This document shows positions 42,946 to 51,763 of a stretch of 64,000 nucleotides of DNA, piece by piece (the first letter of the stretch is position 1; each line of letters starts with the position of its first letter). Source of the DNA: Bacillota bacterium. Its GTDB lineage: Bacteria > Bacillota > UBA4882 > UBA8346. The translations under genes were made by a program, and so were the position numbers. The DNA lies in assembly GCA_029974635.1 (NCBI GenBank), contig JARKQY010000022.1, forward strand, positions 35,652 to 99,651, in the 5' to 3' direction. The notes under the pieces were generated by a model, which was not told where the DNA came from, searched no databases, and worked only from the letters and a program-made list of their open reading frames with translations.

Positions 42946-44796
42946 ATGCCTTCAGGTCAAGCCAATACTGTAACTAGCAATCGTAATCCATTTCACGGTT
43001 TGATGCGTTTTTTCCATAACATAAACCGGATATATGATGAAACCATTGATGCGCCTTGTAAGAAACATACCATGCATAACTTGTTCCGGGTAACGGTTGT
43101 GCTGGTTATTCTTGAATTATTGGCTTACGCAATAGAAGGAATCTTTTCCTGGGTGGCCGTCCGTATTTGGTTGTTGATGGGTTTTGGTTATTTTTTGGGG
43201 TTGGCGTATGTGGTGATTCGTGCCTTGGGCAAGGATATTCTGGAACGCAGAATACTCTCCTTGACGGTTATCGGTTTCATTGCATTCGTTACCTTCTTTG
43301 GCGTTGGTAATCTCCAGTTGCTCAATATTAATTATGAATCGGTTCTCCAAGTTCCCACCGGCCTCGATGATTTTCAAGCACCGGACTTCAATTATACCAG
43401 TTCCGGATTTGACACCCCCAATGGAACCCTGGGTTATCCGAGCCGCCATTATCTGTTGCTTGCTCTACCGGCGCTATTGGGCGGCAGGACCGTATTGGCG
43501 CTGCAACTGGGTTACGCATTGATATTTTTTAGCGGTCTTTTGATATGTTACGCCGGTTTGCGAAATTTGATAGTAAAAAAATGGAACCTCAATCCTTTGA
43601 TTGCGGCCCTTGCTGTTTTGAGTTTCTTTACTTTTCCGTATCTCTTCGAGTTTCTAAAGACCTTTGAACAAGCCATGCTCCCAATCAGTTATATTATGCA
43701 TGCCATCGGTTGGTTTTTGTTGATTATCGATAGAATCAACTGGTATCGGCTGTTAAACCTGATGTGGGTTGGCGGAATGCTGGCCACCGGTTATACCCCG
43801 ATGCTTGGTTCCTGGGGGATAATGCTGGCTGCTGTATTGTCATTGTGGATTGCTTATGCTTTTAATCAACGAAAATATTTGCCGGATCAGAAAATAGCCA
43901 AAACCGATGCCTTAATTGGTCTCAGCAGTGTGATTCTTTATATGATCGTTTTTTGCATCAGCACATTTCCGGTCAGGGCCACACATACAATGGAGTTGCG
44001 TACCTTGAGCGACCTGATGCCCATTTTAAACACGGGACTTCAAGTCTTTTTCCTGGGAAGACCGGTGGCTTTCATTGGAATTCTATTACCGGTGGTGCTG
44101 GCTTACTTGTTTTTAGGGATAATCGGTAGGTTGGGAATTTTTCATTTTGCCATATCGGGATGGGTCTTGGGAATGGTTGGATTTGCCCTGGTATTAACCG
44201 GTTACGATCGGCCGACCCCCGAGTTTGCATTAAACCGGGCTTTAATGATAATCCCGCCGTTAATTATAGCGATTCTTTGGGTTTCCCTCGAATGGATTCG
44301 GAAGCGAAAATTCAATCTAAAACCGCTGTATTTAGCAGGAGTGTTGATTATACTTCTATCCAGCGTTATTTGGAATTTCACCCGGCCCACATACCAGGTT
44401 TATAAATACTTTAATTTTATCAAGCCGGTGCGTTTCATTATCGCTGATGTGTTACAACAGGCAAAGAACCGGAACTTCCATCAAAAAAGCAGTCCGGAAA
44501 TGGTATTTTATACCGATGATCCCTTAAAAACCAATTTTGCTGATTATATGAAATACTTTTTCCCGAATGCGCGAGTAACTGTAGTTTTTCAAGATAAGAT
44601 TTTCCCCAATAATGTTGAAGAATTAACCGCGATTCATGTTGCAAACGGCGCTTTTGTTTATGCCGATAGCGGTAAGCATATTTCATTAGATGAGCTGGGG
44701 ATCCCCGGGAATTATCCCGTAGAAACGGTTTCTTTCCCCATCGATAATTCTCCTTATAGCGTGCAGCGAGTGATAGTACCGGCAAATATGCAATGA
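42946..44796 (+). CDS. Multi-spanning membrane protein, GT-C glycosyltransferase-like
   Basis: 616 residues; ATG 42946 follows AAAGGGGGAAGTTAAC. About 12 hydrophobic helices run from residue 45 to 490, followed by a soluble C-terminal domain of about 120 residues. An extracytoplasmic loop after the first helices carries acidic and aromatic residues (GLDDFQAPDFNYTSSGFDT), as in GT-C enzymes. The fold suggests a lipid-linked sugar transferase, but no signature is decisive. It sits upstream of a cell-wall amidase. Confidence 0.6.
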   Translation: MPSGQANTVTSNRNPFHGLMRFFHNINRIYDETIDAPCKKHTMHNLFRVTVVLVILELLAYAIEGIFSWVAVRIWLLMGFGYFLGLAYVVIRALGKDILERRILSLTVIGFIAFVTFFGVGNLQLLNINYESVLQVPTGLDDFQAPDFNYTSSGFDTPNGTLGYPSRHYLLLALPALLGGRTVLALQLGYALIFFSGLLICYAGLRNLIVKKWNLNPLIAALAVLSFFTFPYLFEFLKTFEQAMLPISYIMHAIGWFLLIIDRINWYRLLNLMWVGGMLATGYTPMLGSWGIMLAAVLSLWIAYAFNQRKYLPDQKIAKTDALIGLSSVILYMIVFCISTFPVRATHTMELRTLSDLMPILNTGLQVFFLGRPVAFIGILLPVVLAYLFLGIIGRLGIFHFAISGWVLGMVGFALVLTGYDRPTPEFALNRALMIIPPLIIAILWVSLEWIRKRKFNLKPLYLAGVLIILLSSVIWNFTRPTYQVYKYFNFIKPVRFIIADVLQQAKNRNFHQKSSPEMVFYTDDPLKTNFADYMKYFFPNARVTVVFQDKIFPNNVEELTAIHVANGAFVYADSGKHISLDELGIPGNYPVETVSFPIDNSPYSVQRVIVPANMQ

Positions 44797-44937
44797 CAGG
44801 GGAGGAACATCTAATTTCCTGTAAAAAGGAGAAGGATATAGCTGTTATAACTAGAAATATTTTTCATTGCAATAACGAATAAATGTATATTGTATTTGGG
44901 AATGAGGTTTATCATACTTTATACAGAGGTAACAACT

Positions 44938-46827
44938 ATGAAAAAAGTTATCATCGTATGGCTGATATCCTTATCAATTCTCGGTGTTTTTTGCGCATAT
45001 GCCGGCAATCTGCAAATAACGAACTCCTCATCCCTCACTAATTCATCAGATGCCGCGTCCCCCGGGGAGATGACCGGTTATTCGTCTGCCACACCCGCTG
45101 CAGCGAATCCTATTCGTATTGTAGTACCGTCCGAAAATGCAAAATTACCCGCAATAGCGTCTACTTTTGTTTGCGGGTGGGTTCCGGCCGGCGGAAAGTT
45201 GTCGATTAACGGGATACCCGTAACGGTTCATCCGGGCGGGGGGTTTTTAACGATGGTTCAGCTATCTCCCGGTATTTTTCCGATAAATGCCGAGTTTCAG
45301 TTGGGCAATACAGTATATAACTTGACCCGTACCATTATTGTGGCTGAACCAGCGAAGCCGGCGCCGGCATCGCCGCTAACCATTGAATATGTGACTCCGC
45401 GCCAGGATCAGGAAGTGCTCCCGGGAGATTGCGTGGAAGTGGTCTGTAAAGGAAGCCCCGGAGGAAACGCGTATTTTACGCTGAACGGTGTACGGAAAAA
45501 ATTCCCGATGATTGAATCCGAAGGCTCCCCGGGCGGTATTTATCGCGGTGTATACCGGGTTGGTGTAAAAGACGGCTTAAAAAAATCCAAAATAAAGCTA
45601 ATTCTTGAGAATGTTAAAAAGCGGAAAACTTCCAAAGAATCGGACGGCATTATTTCATTGTTTCCTGGTGATCTTCCGGTTATGGCTGAAACCATCACAG
45701 CGGATGCGGTGCTTCGAGCCGGGCCTGCTTTAAGCACCGGTGAGCGGGCCGGATATTGGATCTTTCCACCCATTGGAACATTGCTGCAAATCACAGGAAG
45801 AAACGGGGATGAATACCGGGTCCGGTTGACAAAAACCGAAGCGGCATGGGTGAACACCAATCAGGTTAAATTGCTGCCTCCAGGAACTCTGCCGGCCCGG
45901 GTAGTCGCCGGAAATATTTCAATCAGCGCTGATGATGCTTCTACTAAGGTGCGTCTCTCCGTAGATCGTAAAATTCCCTTTAAAGTTGAGCCCGATGCCG
46001 GGGGAGAGTATATCGATATTTTATTTTATGGGGCATATTCCAATACTGATTGGGTCACGAACGCGGCCAGCGGTATCGTAAAGCATATCAGCTGGTTCCA
46101 AGATGACGAGGAGACATACCGGATTCGGGTTTTTACAATTCCCAACAGTTGGTGGGGATATGACCCCCGTTATGAGGGAAATAGCTTTGTGCTGGAATTG
46201 CGAAAACCCCCGGCGCTCATCCCCGGAAATTCTTCGCTAACCGGACTTACTATCGCGGTTGATCCCGGTCATTCCCCTGATAGCGGAGCCATTGGGGCAA
46301 CCGGCTATGCTGAACGGGAAGCCAACTTGGCTTTGGCATTGAATCTTAAGGAAAAACTAACAGCGAGAGGCGCCAAAGTAGTCATGACTCGAAACGGCAG
46401 TGAAGGAGTCCCCTTGTTAGAAAGGCCCCGTATTGCCTGGCAAAACAAAGCGGATATTTTGCTCAGCATTCATAATAACTCTTTGGGGTACGGCGGGAAT
46501 CCATTCATAAAACGCGGTTTTGGGGTCTATTATTTTACACCCATGAGTCTGCCGCTGGCCAAGGAAATTCACACGGCATATCGGGAAACTTTTATAAACA
46601 ATAGTGAATTCAATTTGCCGGATGACGGGTTTTATTACAGTAATTTCGCTTTGACAAGGTCTCCGCAAATGCCGTCGGTACTCATCGAGTCGGCGTATAT
46701 GATTGTACCTGAGGAAGAGGCTTATTTGAAAACCGATAGTTTCCGTTCAGCCTGTTCCAACGCTATAATACGCGGTCTTGAACGCTATGCCCACAGTATG
46801 CGTCCGGAAGCCCCCAAAACCAAGTAA
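44938..46827 (+). CDS. Secreted N-acetylmuramoyl-L-alanine amidase (Amidase_3) with SH3 domain
   Basis: 629 residues from ATG 44938, behind AGAGGTAACAACT. A signal peptide (1-24) leads to two beta-rich domains (about 50-115 and 130-225), an SH3b-like domain at about 235-290, an AMIN-like region at about 300-420, and the Amidase_3 catalytic domain at about 435-620. Zinc ligands and the catalytic Glu are in DPGHSPDSGA, EREANLAL, SIHNNS and LIESAYM. It cleaves the amide bond between muramic acid and the stem peptide, acting outside the membrane in division, growth or spore-related wall turnover. Confidence 0.93.
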   Translation: MKKVIIVWLISLSILGVFCAYAGNLQITNSSSLTNSSDAASPGEMTGYSSATPAAANPIRIVVPSENAKLPAIASTFVCGWVPAGGKLSINGIPVTVHPGGGFLTMVQLSPGIFPINAEFQLGNTVYNLTRTIIVAEPAKPAPASPLTIEYVTPRQDQEVLPGDCVEVVCKGSPGGNAYFTLNGVRKKFPMIESEGSPGGIYRGVYRVGVKDGLKKSKIKLILENVKKRKTSKESDGIISLFPGDLPVMAETITADAVLRAGPALSTGERAGYWIFPPIGTLLQITGRNGDEYRVRLTKTEAAWVNTNQVKLLPPGTLPARVVAGNISISADDASTKVRLSVDRKIPFKVEPDAGGEYIDILFYGAYSNTDWVTNAASGIVKHISWFQDDEETYRIRVFTIPNSWWGYDPRYEGNSFVLELRKPPALIPGNSSLTGLTIAVDPGHSPDSGAIGATGYAEREANLALALNLKEKLTARGAKVVMTRNGSEGVPLLERPRIAWQNKADILLSIHNNSLGYGGNPFIKRGFGVYYFTPMSLPLAKEIHTAYRETFINNSEFNLPDDGFYYSNFALTRSPQMPSVLIESAYMIVPEEEAYLKTDSFRSACSNAIIRGLERYAHSMRPEAPKTK

Positions 46828-46862
46828 TTGTGTGAAATCTGAAAAAAGGCTCAATCAAGTGG

Positions 46863-46903
46863 CTTAAAAAACCGGAGCGGCTATTCCCACCCCGGTTTTT
46901 AAG
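46863..46903. terminator. Bidirectional terminator between amidase and TolB-like genes
   Basis: CTTAAAAAACCGG at 46863-46875 pairs with CCGGTTTTTAAG at 46892-46903; A and T runs on both sides suit two convergent genes. Confidence 0.8.
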
Positions 46904-46921
46904 TTTGTGCCGGCTCGCACT

Positions 46922-48178
46922 TTAATTTGAAGCTGGGTGCGGATTCCAACTGGGCAAGCCATAGTCAGAATCTTCGGTTAATTTTATAATTGTCGTATCT
47001 TCCAAGGATGCCAGATATATGTTTGCCTTTTTTGACAACAATCCCCCGGTATAACCCACACAAGCAATCAGCCTAGAATCGGGAGACCAGGACGGATCTC
47101 CGGTGGCATAAGGCACTTTTAATTTCAGCGGTTTTTTTACACCGGATTGAAATACCTGCAATGTGCCGGTTATGGTAATCGCTAAGTTCTTTCCGTCCGG
47201 GGACCAAAACGGCATACTTTCCCAATTGCCCATACTTAGCAGTCTTTTAGGCTTCTTTTCGCCCGGATTATAAACATAAAGATAATTATAGGTATTAGAT
47301 TTTACGTTTCCTTGACCATCTTTATATGCTTCAGATTTATACGGAACAAAAGCAATGGTGGCGGAGTCCGGAGACCAGGCAATATGTTTAATCAGATCAA
47401 ATTTGAGCACCAGTTTGGGGGCGGAACCGGTCGCATCCATCATATATAATCCCGAACCTTTTCCAAATAGATCAAAAAATGATTTTCGATAGCCGAAGGC
47501 AATGAGAGTTTCATCGGGGGATAAGGTCGGTTCATAATAATTCGCGCTTTTTTCCGTTATTTTGCGTAAGTTTTTGGAATTTACGTCCAAGTAATAAATA
47601 TCGGTCTTGCCGTCGATTTTTAATGCCGCTACAACGCTGTTGCCGTCCCGCGTCCATGAGATAAACCGGTTTTCAATATCTTGAATATCGGAATCCACCA
47701 AGTTTTGAATTTCATTCTTGGCAATGTCGTAGAGCATTATTGCTTTGTATTTATCATTTTTGGCAACAAACAGAATCTTTTGGCCATCCGGCGACCAGGA
47801 GGGCATAACAATCCGCTCCAAAGAACCCGATAATTGTTGCGGTTCAGTCCCATCGGCATTCATCAGCCATAGTTCATAAACAATATTAAAGATCGACTTT
47901 GTGATTCTTTTTAAAAACAAAATCCGGCTGCCGTCAGGAGACCATCTTGGCACTACATAAGCGTTTTTACTATCATCCGTATTTGTTAATTGAGTTAATT
48001 CACTGCCGTCATTGAAAATGGTATATATATCGGTTAATTCATTTCGGGTCGAGCTAAAGATCAACTTGTATTTGCCGGCTGAAGATTCCGAGTCTGCAGC
48101 AAGAGTAACGAAAAAAACTGTTGCCAGCAAACTGGTAAAAATCCCAATGCATAAATATAAATAGATTTTTTTCCGCAT
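46922..48178 (-). CDS. TolB-like WD40/PD40 beta-propeller, secreted
   Basis: 418 residues; ATG 48178 follows AAAAGGAGACCATTCG. A signal peptide or N-terminal anchor (residues 4-27) precedes six or seven PD40 blades with repeated WSPDGSRILF, WSPDGQKILF, LSPDETLIAF, WSPDSATIAF, WSPDGKNLAI and WSPDSRLIAC motifs. It resembles the propeller of TolB, but no Tol/Pal genes are nearby. It probably forms extracytoplasmic protein contacts. Confidence 0.85.
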   Translation of the reverse strand: MRKKIYLYLCIGIFTSLLATVFFVTLAADSESSAGKYKLIFSSTRNELTDIYTIFNDGSELTQLTNTDDSKNAYVVPRWSPDGSRILFLKRITKSIFNIVYELWLMNADGTEPQQLSGSLERIVMPSWSPDGQKILFVAKNDKYKAIMLYDIAKNEIQNLVDSDIQDIENRFISWTRDGNSVVAALKIDGKTDIYYLDVNSKNLRKITEKSANYYEPTLSPDETLIAFGYRKSFFDLFGKGSGLYMMDATGSAPKLVLKFDLIKHIAWSPDSATIAFVPYKSEAYKDGQGNVKSNTYNYLYVYNPGEKKPKRLLSMGNWESMPFWSPDGKNLAITITGTLQVFQSGVKKPLKLKVPYATGDPSWSPDSRLIACVGYTGGLLSKKANIYLASLEDTTIIKLTEDSDYGLPSWNPHPASN

Positions 48179-48309
48179 CGAATGGTCTCCTTTTATGTAT
48201 TTTATATTTAATTCTGGGGCAGAAATGATTTTCCTGCAATTTACAAATAATCAAGAGGAAAAAAACAAAAAAAAGAGAATTATTAACTAATTAAAAAGGA
48301 GGTTCCAAA

Positions 48310-48831
48310 ATGCGTAAAAAAATCCTATTAATTATTGGAATTCAACTGGTTTTATTATTATTTCTGTATTCCTCCCCCGCGGCAGCCTTTGACGTAATTT
48401 ACCCGGATAGTGAAGTAAAAAAATTTGCAGTGGGTTTTGAATTAACGATTCCTTACACATATGCTATTAGCGGTACATATAATTTCGATGAATCTTTGGC
48501 AGCGCAATTAACGCTTGGAATTCCGGCAGATTATCTTGTGTTCGCCACGAAGTATTGCGGCGGCTTGAAATTAATGTACCGGTTTGCCAGAAGCGATAGT
48601 TTTAATATCTACTTATATGGGCTGGCCGGCCAGTTCCAAGTTTCTCAGGGGAGTATGAGCATCAAAGAGTCGCTAATTGGTTATTCCGCAGGAATCGGAG
48701 TGGAATATACCTCGCAAACTATGCCCGATGATATGAAAAATGCTTTTGAACTCGGTTATCTCCAGATCCCTGATACGACTGATTCTTCTTTTTCGCTGTT
48801 TCTTGCTTACGGGCTGAGGATTTACTTTTAA
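48310..48831 (+). CDS. Exported beta-rich protein, possible small outer-membrane-like barrel
   Basis: 173 residues; ATG 48310 follows AAAAAGGAGGTTCCAAA. A signal peptide (1-26, ending SSPAAA) is followed by alternating strands with aromatic belts (for example FNIYLYGLAGQFQVSQ, then AGIGVEYTSQ) and a C-terminal strand ending in Phe (LAYGLRIYF). This is the pattern of an eight-stranded outer-membrane barrel. In a Bacillota genome it would make sense only in a diderm lineage. No family is recognised. It is divergent from the TolB-like gene. Confidence 0.6.
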   Translation: MRKKILLIIGIQLVLLLFLYSSPAAAFDVIYPDSEVKKFAVGFELTIPYTYAISGTYNFDESLAAQLTLGIPADYLVFATKYCGGLKLMYRFARSDSFNIYLYGLAGQFQVSQGSMSIKESLIGYSAGIGVEYTSQTMPDDMKNAFELGYLQIPDTTDSSFSLFLAYGLRIYF

Positions 48832-48910
48832 TAGTTTCTTTGTTGTGCATTCGGGTACTCAATTACCACCAGATCATCTGTGGGTTTGAACTCTCTGTAG
48901 TTTAGATAAT

Positions 48911-48944
48911 CAAGGGGGCTGTCAGTAGATAGCCTCTTTTTGAT
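48911..48944 (+). terminator. Terminator after the beta-rich protein gene
   Basis: AAGGGGGCTGTC, loop AGTA, GATAGCCTCTTTTT: a stem with G-T pairs and a T run about 80 bases past the stop. Confidence 0.7.
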
Positions 48945-48963
48945 CTTTACTTCCCAACAATCC

Positions 48964-48992
48964 TTGACAAATCACAAACATAATTATAAAAT
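48964..48992 (+). promoter_or_regulatory. Promoter of the GIY-YIG gene
   Basis: Perfect TTGACA at 48964-48969, 17-base spacer, TAAAAT at 48987-48992; start of the gene is about 40 bases on. Confidence 0.8.
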
Positions 48993-49031
48993 GTCTATAA
49001 AAAGGCAATCATATTTAGGATGTGTTTGATA

Positions 49032-50174
49032 ATGAAATTAGCGGATTTATTTTGGAATGCTTCTCAGGAAGAGGTTAAAAAGGGTTTTATCGAAACCGAA
49101 ACCGATTATGTATGCCTGCTCTGCGGAATGAAGATTGAAAAAGGGATCATTTACCCGGTTGACGATGTTCTTTATGACGCCCAACGGTATATCCGGATTC
49201 ATATCCGGGGACTCCACCAGTCGGTATTTGAACACTTAATTCATCTGGATAAACGGCTTACGGGTCTTACCGATCATCAGAACCGCCTTCTCCAATTATT
49301 TTTTCAGGGGAAAAGCGACGGTGAGATTCAAAAGGAAATGGGAATCGGAAGTGCCTCCACTATCCGCAATCACCGTTTTGTTTTGAAGGAAAAAGAACGC
49401 CAGGCCAAGGTCTTTTTAGCGATCATGGAACTCTTAAAGGAAAAGGATAAACAGGCGCCGGCCTTTATAACCTTTCACAAAACCGCCCGGATGACGGATG
49501 AGCGTTATAACATAACCGAGGCTGAGAATGACAAAATTTTGCGGAAGTACTTTCCCGAAGGGGTAAATGGCCCGTTAAAGAGCTTTGACATGAAAGAAAA
49601 AAACAAATTGGTTGTCTTGCGGGAAATTGCCAAGCGGTTTAAAACTAAAAAAATTTACACTGAGAAAGAGGTAAATGAGATACTGAAACCGATTTATCAT
49701 GATCATAATACCTTGCGCCGGTATTTGATCGAGTATGGATTTATGAGCCGGAAAAATGACGGCAGCAGGTATTGGTTGAATGGGGATTTAGATGCAACGG
49801 AGGGAAAAAAGATGGAGCGTAAAAAAGAATTGAAGCTGCAGTACCGGGAGATGAAAACGGAAGCTGGAGTTTACCAGATAAAAAATACTCAAAACGGTAA
49901 GGTGCTTGTAGTTGGAACCCCGAATTTGAAGACCATGAATGGTAGAACCGTTGAACTGCGGAGGGGGGGACACTATAATCGACAACTGCAGGAGGAATGG
50001 AACCGGTTTGGAGAAAGTGCTTTTATATTTGAGGTTTTGGAGGTTTTGAAAGAAAAAGCCGAAAGTCATTTCAACCAGCAAGAGGAGTTAAAAATACTTG
50101 AAGAAAAATGGCTTGAGAAACTCAAGCCTTACGGTGAACGGGGTTATCATCAACCAAAGAACGAAGTCAAATAG
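49032..50174 (+). CDS. Zinc-ribbon, HTH, DUF2087 and GIY-YIG-like protein
   Basis: 380 residues from ATG 49032 (ATG 49020 is an alternative in the same frame). N-terminal CLLCGMKIE may be half of a zinc ribbon. A LuxR-type helix-turn-helix is seen at about 75-110 (LTDHQNRLLQLFFQGKSDGE). A DUF2087 winged-helix domain covers about 155-250 (ILRKYFPEG to SRYWL). The C-terminal 95 residues resemble a GIY-YIG fold (GVYQIKNTQNGKV, with VY in place of the canonical GIY), so nuclease activity is doubtful. It is probably a transcription regulator built from a nuclease scaffold. Confidence 0.75.
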   Translation: MKLADLFWNASQEEVKKGFIETETDYVCLLCGMKIEKGIIYPVDDVLYDAQRYIRIHIRGLHQSVFEHLIHLDKRLTGLTDHQNRLLQLFFQGKSDGEIQKEMGIGSASTIRNHRFVLKEKERQAKVFLAIMELLKEKDKQAPAFITFHKTARMTDERYNITEAENDKILRKYFPEGVNGPLKSFDMKEKNKLVVLREIAKRFKTKKIYTEKEVNEILKPIYHDHNTLRRYLIEYGFMSRKNDGSRYWLNGDLDATEGKKMERKKELKLQYREMKTEAGVYQIKNTQNGKVLVVGTPNLKTMNGRTVELRRGGHYNRQLQEEWNRFGESAFIFEVLEVLKEKAESHFNQQEELKILEEKWLEKLKPYGERGYHQPKNEVK

Positions 50175-50221
50175 CATGTTGGTACGCAATTGCAGGCCAA
50201 GGAACCATTCAACTAAACAAC

Positions 50222-51763
50222 TCAATCAACCGATAATTGTTCCGTTACATCCGTAAACTGATACGGTAATTGATAGGTCGAATAATAGCTTCGATCTTCA
50301 AGCATCTCGTAATCCCCGTTAAAATACCGTTGAAAGATCAGTCGAAAGGTATTCACCGGGGATATGGAAGGATACAAAAATTGCTGCAGTTGGGCGGGAA
50401 AATAATACGCATTCAGGATTCGCATTCTTTCACGGAGCTTTCGTGCGGTAGGATGGTTCCATCCGCCACTGCCGGGTTCGTAAAAAGTTGAAGCAGGACC
50501 GTGATCCGCCTGGATGATGATAATGGGTTCAAGCTCCGATTTTGATAACAATTGGGCAACAACATACTTGACTTGTTTATTTATGAAGATTAACTGATTG
50601 ATATATTTGTCCCTTTCCGTCCATACCATACCGTGCATCTTAAATTTTGATTGAGGAACCTTGTTGCCGTCAGCGTCGAATAAATAGGGCGGATGAGGCG
50701 CAACGACATGGGAAAAAACGAATTTGGGTCCCGGTATTTCCGGGATTTTGGCCATATCATCAAAATTTCCTACGATTCTTTCCCGGGCCCCGGTACCGAA
50801 AATACTCTTTTGCAAAGGATTCAGCATGGTTGTCTGGGACAATATTGCTGCAAAGCTATCTCCCAGGCCGTGTTTTATCAAAATGTCCGCATAGCGGCTA
50901 TTTCTTGTGGGCCCCCAACCCGAATCAAAATGGACAATTTTATAATTTCGTGATTTTAAAAATTGTGAAACCCGGTTGGAGCGAATCATTGAATTTGGAA
51001 TGACTCGGTCCCGTGATGCAGCGCCCGGTTTGTCACTCAAATAATTAACATATTCCATATTCAAAGAGGACATTAATGATAAATAAGTCATCCCATAATT
51101 GCTGCAGCTTTCGGAGGCCACATAGAAACCATTGCCAACTAAAAAATCAGTAAAGTCATTGTTATCATAATTATAAAACTCTCTCAAAACGCTGTTGTGT
51201 GCGTAGCCATCGAGTATGATATAATAAATGTCCCGATATTTTATAGATGGCTCCCGGGGTTTTTCGGAAATTTCCGCCACCGTTGCGGAAGAGTCGCGAT
51301 TTTGCCGGATATTCTTATTTTTAATCTCGTAGGTGATGATGCTGGTTAAGGTAAATAAAACCAAAACCAACCCGATGATATTTAAAAATCCGGTTGTTTT
51401 TGTTAAATCCCGTTGGGTTTTGGCTATCTTAATGATACTGAAAACCAAAGCCGCTATCCAGACCAGTTCCAAAAAAATATGTTTGGCCATTGCCGACTTG
51501 ATGGGCAGCCAGTCTTCTATCACGGAAAAAGCGTGCCCGTATGAAAAGAAGAAAACTGCAAAGATGGTGGTAATAATACCCGCTTTTACAAAATTTTTAA
51601 GAACCAATCCCAATGATAAAAACAATAGCAACGCGCCGCCCACGCTGATTGCCAAGGACGCGTAAACTTCCTTTACAACCAATTGGTCGCTGTTTTGTAA
51701 AAAAAGAAATAATAACGGATAGGCCGTAAGTAAAAAAGGATGGATAATTAAACGATTATTCAT
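50222..51763 (-). CDS. Membrane-anchored sulfatase-like protein (alkaline phosphatase superfamily)
   Basis: 513 residues. Five membrane helices (residues 5-150) precede a soluble domain with DIYYIILDGYAHN (first metal-site Asp), YLSLMSSLNMEY (nucleophile position) and IIIQADHGPAST (second metal site). This layout resembles LtaS- and phosphoethanolamine-transferase-type enzymes, but the topology is shorter. Its start overlaps the stop of the methyltransferase gene upstream (ATGA), and a 72-residue membrane protein gene precedes that, making a three-gene envelope operon. It could modify a surface polymer. Confidence 0.85.
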   Translation of the reverse strand: MNNRLIIHPFLLTAYPLLFLFLQNSDQLVVKEVYASLAISVGGALLLFLSLGLVLKNFVKAGIITTIFAVFFFSYGHAFSVIEDWLPIKSAMAKHIFLELVWIAALVFSIIKIAKTQRDLTKTTGFLNIIGLVLVLFTLTSIITYEIKNKNIRQNRDSSATVAEISEKPREPSIKYRDIYYIILDGYAHNSVLREFYNYDNNDFTDFLVGNGFYVASESCSNYGMTYLSLMSSLNMEYVNYLSDKPGAASRDRVIPNSMIRSNRVSQFLKSRNYKIVHFDSGWGPTRNSRYADILIKHGLGDSFAAILSQTTMLNPLQKSIFGTGARERIVGNFDDMAKIPEIPGPKFVFSHVVAPHPPYLFDADGNKVPQSKFKMHGMVWTERDKYINQLIFINKQVKYVVAQLLSKSELEPIIIIQADHGPASTFYEPGSGGWNHPTARKLRERMRILNAYYFPAQLQQFLYPSISPVNTFRLIFQRYFNGDYEMLEDRSYYSTYQLPYQFTDVTEQLSVD

